Assembly (NCBI GenBank): GCA_036541255.1
Contig: JAZHDD010000003.1
Span: forward strand, 32,436 to 96,435
Length of the DNA: 64,000 bases
Direction: 5' to 3'
Source: Paucidesulfovibrio sp036541255
GTDB lineage: Bacteria > Desulfobacterota > Desulfovibrionia > Desulfovibrionales > Desulfovibrionaceae
Shown here piece after piece: positions 60,989-64,000 of this stretch (within the stretch, counting starts at the first letter, position 1; each line of letters begins with the position of its first letter). The translations under genes and the position numbers were made by a program. The notes below the pieces were generated by a model that had not been told where the DNA came from, did not search any database, and saw nothing but the letters and a program-made list of their open reading frames with translations.

Positions 60989-61212
60989 CATGCCTTCGGG
61001 TCCAGGGGGAAACCCTTCCCAAAGACCGTTCATTACTCGCGGCTGACGCCGCTCGAACAGCCCTCCACAATGCCCACATTCCTATTCGCGCTCCGTGAGC
61101 GGAAATCCGGGGCAGGGGGTCCCCGGATCTTTTGGCCACCGGAAAACCTCCCTGTTCCCGACGAAGACACTCGCGACTTTTCCTTATTCCGCTCCTGTGG
61201 CATTATCCCAGA

Positions 61213-62190
61213 ATGCTTGATCCACTTGAACACTGGGGGCTGCGGAGAGAACGCCGCCGCCCGGACCTGTCCATTCCCGGCAGCCCGGAACGTTGCGTCT
61301 CCCGCACCGTGCTGGAGGACGCCTCCGGCGACCTCTGGCTGCTGGAGCAGCTGGCGGTGCGGCAGACCAAGCGGCGGGAGGCCATCGCCTCGGTGCTGGA
61401 AGAACTTACCGCGCTGGGCATGGACACCGTCCCGGCCTTCCAACGGACCACTCAAGGGTCATTCAGCGCCGACATCCTGGGCCTGCGCTGGCAGCTCTCG
61501 CCGTTCATCCTTTCGGACGAACTGCCCCGACCCGTTTATCTGGACCACGCACCACGCGGCAAGGCTCTGGCCGCATTCCTGACCGACTTTGCGCAAACGA
61601 GCGCAAGGCTGCCTTTGCCCATGGTCGAGGCCCTCGAACCCAAACTGAATCTGGCCGAATACGCGACGCGGCTTTTTGCCGCCATCCGTGAAGTGGAACC
61701 GGAGGTACATGCCCGCCTTTCGCCGATCGTGGAGCGTCTCCGGCCAGCGCTGGTTCGTCTGGACACCCTGCCCACTGCCTTGCAGCACGGGGACCTGCAT
61801 CCGCTCAACGTGCTCTGGCACGGCCAGAACGTGGCGGCGGTCATCGATTGGGAATTTCTGGGCGTCAAACCGGAATGCTATGACCTGTCCAACCTGCTGG
61901 GCTGCCTGGGCTTTGAACACCCGGACAGCCTGACCGGCCCGCTGGCCCGGGCGCTCACCGCTTCGCTGCGCAAGGCCGGACTGTATGCGCAGGCCTCCTG
62001 GGACATGCTGCCGGAATGCACGGCCTGCCAGCGGCTGGCCTGGCTTTCGGAGTGGTTGCGCAAGGGCGAGCGCGACCTCTTGGAGATGGAGCTGGAATAC
62101 ATGGCCCTGCTGCTGGACCGTGCCCCGGCCCTGCGCCATGCCTGGGACAATCCTGAAAACCGTGACCGGACAAGAGGGCAAAACAGATGA
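61213..62190 (+). CDS. APH-like phosphotransferase/kinase
   Basis: 325 residues from the ATG at 61213; the frame is open to 61132 but has no better start. The C-terminal lobe has the catalytic loop QHGDLHPLNVLWHG and metal-binding VIDWEFLGVKPECYDLSN of the aminoglycoside phosphotransferase/homoserine-kinase fold. The N-lobe (about 25-100) is recognisable by DLWLLEQLAVRQ. The substrate is unknown; such enzymes phosphorylate small hydroxylated metabolites such as homoserine, choline or sugars. The stop overlaps the next start by 4 bases. Confidence 0.87.
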   Translation: MLDPLEHWGLRRERRRPDLSIPGSPERCVSRTVLEDASGDLWLLEQLAVRQTKRREAIASVLEELTALGMDTVPAFQRTTQGSFSADILGLRWQLSPFILSDELPRPVYLDHAPRGKALAAFLTDFAQTSARLPLPMVEALEPKLNLAEYATRLFAAIREVEPEVHARLSPIVERLRPALVRLDTLPTALQHGDLHPLNVLWHGQNVAAVIDWEFLGVKPECYDLSNLLGCLGFEHPDSLTGPLARALTASLRKAGLYAQASWDMLPECTACQRLAWLSEWLRKGERDLLEMELEYMALLLDRAPALRHAWDNPENRDRTRGQNR

Positions 62191-63212
62191 GTCTTCGGCT
62201 TGTGGAAATAGTGGTGAACGACGCGGGCAAGGACCGGGTGTTGGCCGAGCTGGACAAGCTTGAGGATGACCGTTTCGTCTCCTGGAGCGCGGGCGGCGAG
62301 GAGGAAAATGAGCCCCTGCGGGCACGCATTCTCATGGAATCCCAAGCCGCAGCTGGTTTGTTGGATAAGTTGGAAAAACTCTTTTCCGGTGAAAAAGGTT
62401 TCCGCATCGTGGTCTATCCGGTGCAGGCAACCATTCCCAGGCTTGAAGAAGAAACCGAAGACGTCGAAAACAACAACGGCAAGGAACCTACCAACGGCCA
62501 ACGCAAGGAAGCCATAATCCGCGAAGAGCTCCGCGCCTCGGTCCAGGAGGGTGCCGAGCTGACTCCTGTTTTCGCACTTCTGGCCGTGCTCTCGTCCGTG
62601 GTGGCGTCCATCGGCCTCCTGCGCGACGCTCCCGCAGTGGTCATCGGAGCCATGGTCATCGCGCCGCTGCTCGGTCCCAACGTAGGCCTTGCCCTGGCCA
62701 CGGTGCTTGGCGACGTGAACCTTTCCAGGACCTCACTCAAGACATTTGGGGCAGGTATCCTGCTCGTTGTCATTCCGGCGTTCCTGCTGGGGGCAATCCT
62801 GGGTCTGGAACCCAGCGCGGAACTCTCGGCCCGCACCGGCGTGGGACTGTCCGATCTGGCATTGGCATTGGCCGCAGGCGTCGCCGGCATCGTATCGCTC
62901 AGCCAGGGAGCAGCCACGGCGCTGGTGGGCGTCATGGTCGCCCTGGCCCTTGTTCCACCTCTGGCCGCCTGCGGCTTGTTCGCGGGAGCGGGAGCCCAGG
63001 CTCCGGCCCTACAGGCCGGCCTTCTGGCCCTGACCAACGTTGTCTGCCTCAATCTGGCGGGCGTCTTGACCTTTGCCCTGCGGGGCGTGCGCCCTTTGCG
63101 CTGGGTCGAGCAGAAAAAAGCCCGCTCGGCCATGCTTCGCGCTTTGCTGTTCTGGACGGTTCTGCTTCTGGCCGTGGGAACCGTCATTTTTCTCAACACA
63201 CGTCTGCCCTAG
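62187..63212 (+). CDS. DUF389 (TIGR00341-type) membrane protein
   Basis: 341 residues. An N-terminal cytoplasmic domain (1-115, SLRLVEIVVNDAGKDRVLAE) is followed by a hydrophobic block of six or seven helices (about 128-338) with AVVIGAMVIAPLLGPNVGLA, the family hallmark, and GAATALVGVMVALALVPPLAA. Function is unknown. It is coupled to the kinase gene by a 4-base overlap. Its last 204 bases overlap the convergent reading frame of the transporter gene. Confidence 0.92.
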   Translation: MSLRLVEIVVNDAGKDRVLAELDKLEDDRFVSWSAGGEEENEPLRARILMESQAAAGLLDKLEKLFSGEKGFRIVVYPVQATIPRLEEETEDVENNNGKEPTNGQRKEAIIREELRASVQEGAELTPVFALLAVLSSVVASIGLLRDAPAVVIGAMVIAPLLGPNVGLALATVLGDVNLSRTSLKTFGAGILLVVIPAFLLGAILGLEPSAELSARTGVGLSDLALALAAGVAGIVSLSQGAATALVGVMVALALVPPLAACGLFAGAGAQAPALQAGLLALTNVVCLNLAGVLTFALRGVRPLRWVEQKKARSAMLRALLFWTVLLLAVGTVIFLNTRLP

Positions 63213-64000
63213 CCGCCCTTGCCGGGCGATGCACCAGATCGCGGCCAGGACCATGCCGCCGCCCACAAGATGTGCCCAGGAGTAGGACTCGCCCAAAAGC
63301 AGATAGGACAGGACCACGGCACTGAGCGGCATCAGCCCGGTGAAAATTCCGGCCACGCTTCCGGACACGCGCACGATGCCCCGAAACCAGAGCAGATAGG
63401 CGATGACGGAGAGGCCTACGCTGGAATAAGCCACGGCAAGCCAGCCGCGCCAACTCACCGCGGTAAAATCGAATGCCTGGGCCTCCAGCGCTGCCGGAAT
63501 CAGAAAGAGCAGGACCCCGTAGACGTTCATGACCGTACTGAAGGCCATGGCACTGACGGGTTCGCGCACGGCCTTGCGCATGAGCAGGAATACTGTTTCC
63601 CCGGCCACGGCACCGAGCACCAACAGATCGCCCGCAAGGGAGCCGCAGCCGCCTTCGGGCAGGGAGTCGCCCAAAGTCAGGGCCATGACCCCGGCAACGG
63701 CCAGAAGCACGCCCACAACGGCCCGTTTTCCGATACGGTCACGGAAGAGCAACCACGCAGCCACGGCCATGGTGGCGGGAGTGATGCTTGTGAGAATCCC
63801 GGCATGCGTTGCGCTGGTCAGCTTGAGCCCATGGAGCAGGCAGGCGTTGAACACAACTACTCCGCCCAGGGCCTGGATTCCGGCTACAAGCCAGGTCCGG
63901 CCCGAGAGCCGGGAAAACATACCCTCGCGGCGACGCTGCAAAACGAAGATCAGCGGCAACGCCAGGAGAAACCGCAGCTCCTGGGAAAGAGCCACGGGCA
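63009..64000 (-). CDS. EamA/DMT-family transporter (5' end outside window)
   Basis: About 330 residues are visible; the reading frame enters from the right edge, and the first visible part (LRFLLALPLIFVLQ) is the end of helix 2, so the true start lies beyond 64000. Two EamA repeats are present, with HGLKLTSATHAGILTSITPA in the first and AVSWRGWLAVAYSSVGLSVIAYLLW and GIFTGLMPLSAVVLSYLLLG in the second. The natural family end would be near residue IARQGR (about 63210), but the frame stays open for 67 more polar residues across the antisense of the DUF389 gene to a stop at 63009. It probably exports a small metabolite; the substrate is unknown. Confidence 0.85.
   Translation of the reverse strand, partial: PVALSQELRFLLALPLIFVLQRRREGMFSRLSGRTWLVAGIQALGGVVVFNACLLHGLKLTSATHAGILTSITPATMAVAAWLLFRDRIGKRAVVGVLLAVAGVMALTLGDSLPEGGCGSLAGDLLVLGAVAGETVFLLMRKAVREPVSAMAFSTVMNVYGVLLFLIPAALEAQAFDFTAVSWRGWLAVAYSSVGLSVIAYLLWFRGIVRVSGSVAGIFTGLMPLSAVVLSYLLLGESYSWAHLVGGGMVLAAIWCIARQGRLGQTCVEKNDGSHGQKQNRPEQQSAKHGRAGFFLLDPAQRAHAPQGKGQDARQIEADNVGQGQKAGL

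Overview
The window is a GC-rich bacterial chromosome segment that fits a sulfate-reducing deltaproteobacterium of the Desulfovibrionales (Desulfovibrio in the broad sense). The main evidence is a complete dsrMKJOP operon preceded by an RsbRD-type gene (55144-60926). Supporting signs are the gene order ffh-rpsP-KH-rimM-trmD-rplS-rnhB-yraN with a trmD fused to a second SPOUT domain, a TatT-type TRAP transporter, and an abundance of Cache/PAS sensory proteins. No rRNA, tRNA, CRISPR array, insertion sequence or phage gene was recognised. Both edge genes are cut by the window.

Layout. 1-3946 (minus): truncated THUMP RNA methyltransferase, a secreted Lys-rich protein, a polytopic membrane protein and an HdrD/GlpC-like Fe-S protein. 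4072-7762 (plus): tatT-dctP-dctQ-dctM TRAP importer. 8179-12521: secreted VWA protein divergent from an OmpR-type regulator and its kinase. 12527-13981: Cache-GGDEF protein. 14101-19850 (minus): translation and secretion operon. 19959-20772 (plus): promoter, SAM-I type riboswitch, terminator, orphan 143-residue gene, terminator. 20799-29469 (minus): chemoreceptor, REC-SpoIIE phosphatase, a degenerate NtrC-like regulator and a 1197-residue kinase.

29588-45229 is a full Tad (Flp) pilus locus. Three minor-pilin or TadG genes lie on the minus strand. A sigma-54 activator sits in the middle. On the plus strand are flp, prepilin peptidase, cpaB, the secretin, two small genes, tadZ, tadA, tadB, tadC and tadD, followed by a hybrid kinase. 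Both pilus arms begin with textbook sigma-54 promoters (TGGCAC-N5-TTGCT), and near-identical 19-bp sites lie upstream of each in the same orientation. I infer that the central regulator switches both arms on together.

45434-46894 holds two poorly recognisable genes in lower-GC DNA. 46959-54921 carries an HD-GYP protein, a dGTPase-like protein, sfsA, a probable selenocysteine-containing msrA (in-frame TGA at the catalytic Cys codon followed by a SECIS-like hairpin), a soluble XRE-PAS-PAS-kinase fusion, a VOC protein and a lipoprotein. 54922-60988 is the dsr operon with promoter, a Rex/CRP-like palindrome and a terminator. 61213-64000 holds a phosphotransferase, a DUF389 protein and a truncated DMT-family transporter.

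The most interesting items are the Sec-MsrA, the SAM-riboswitch orphan gene and the sigma-54 control logic of the Tad locus. All calls rest on reading the sequence; no database search was run.
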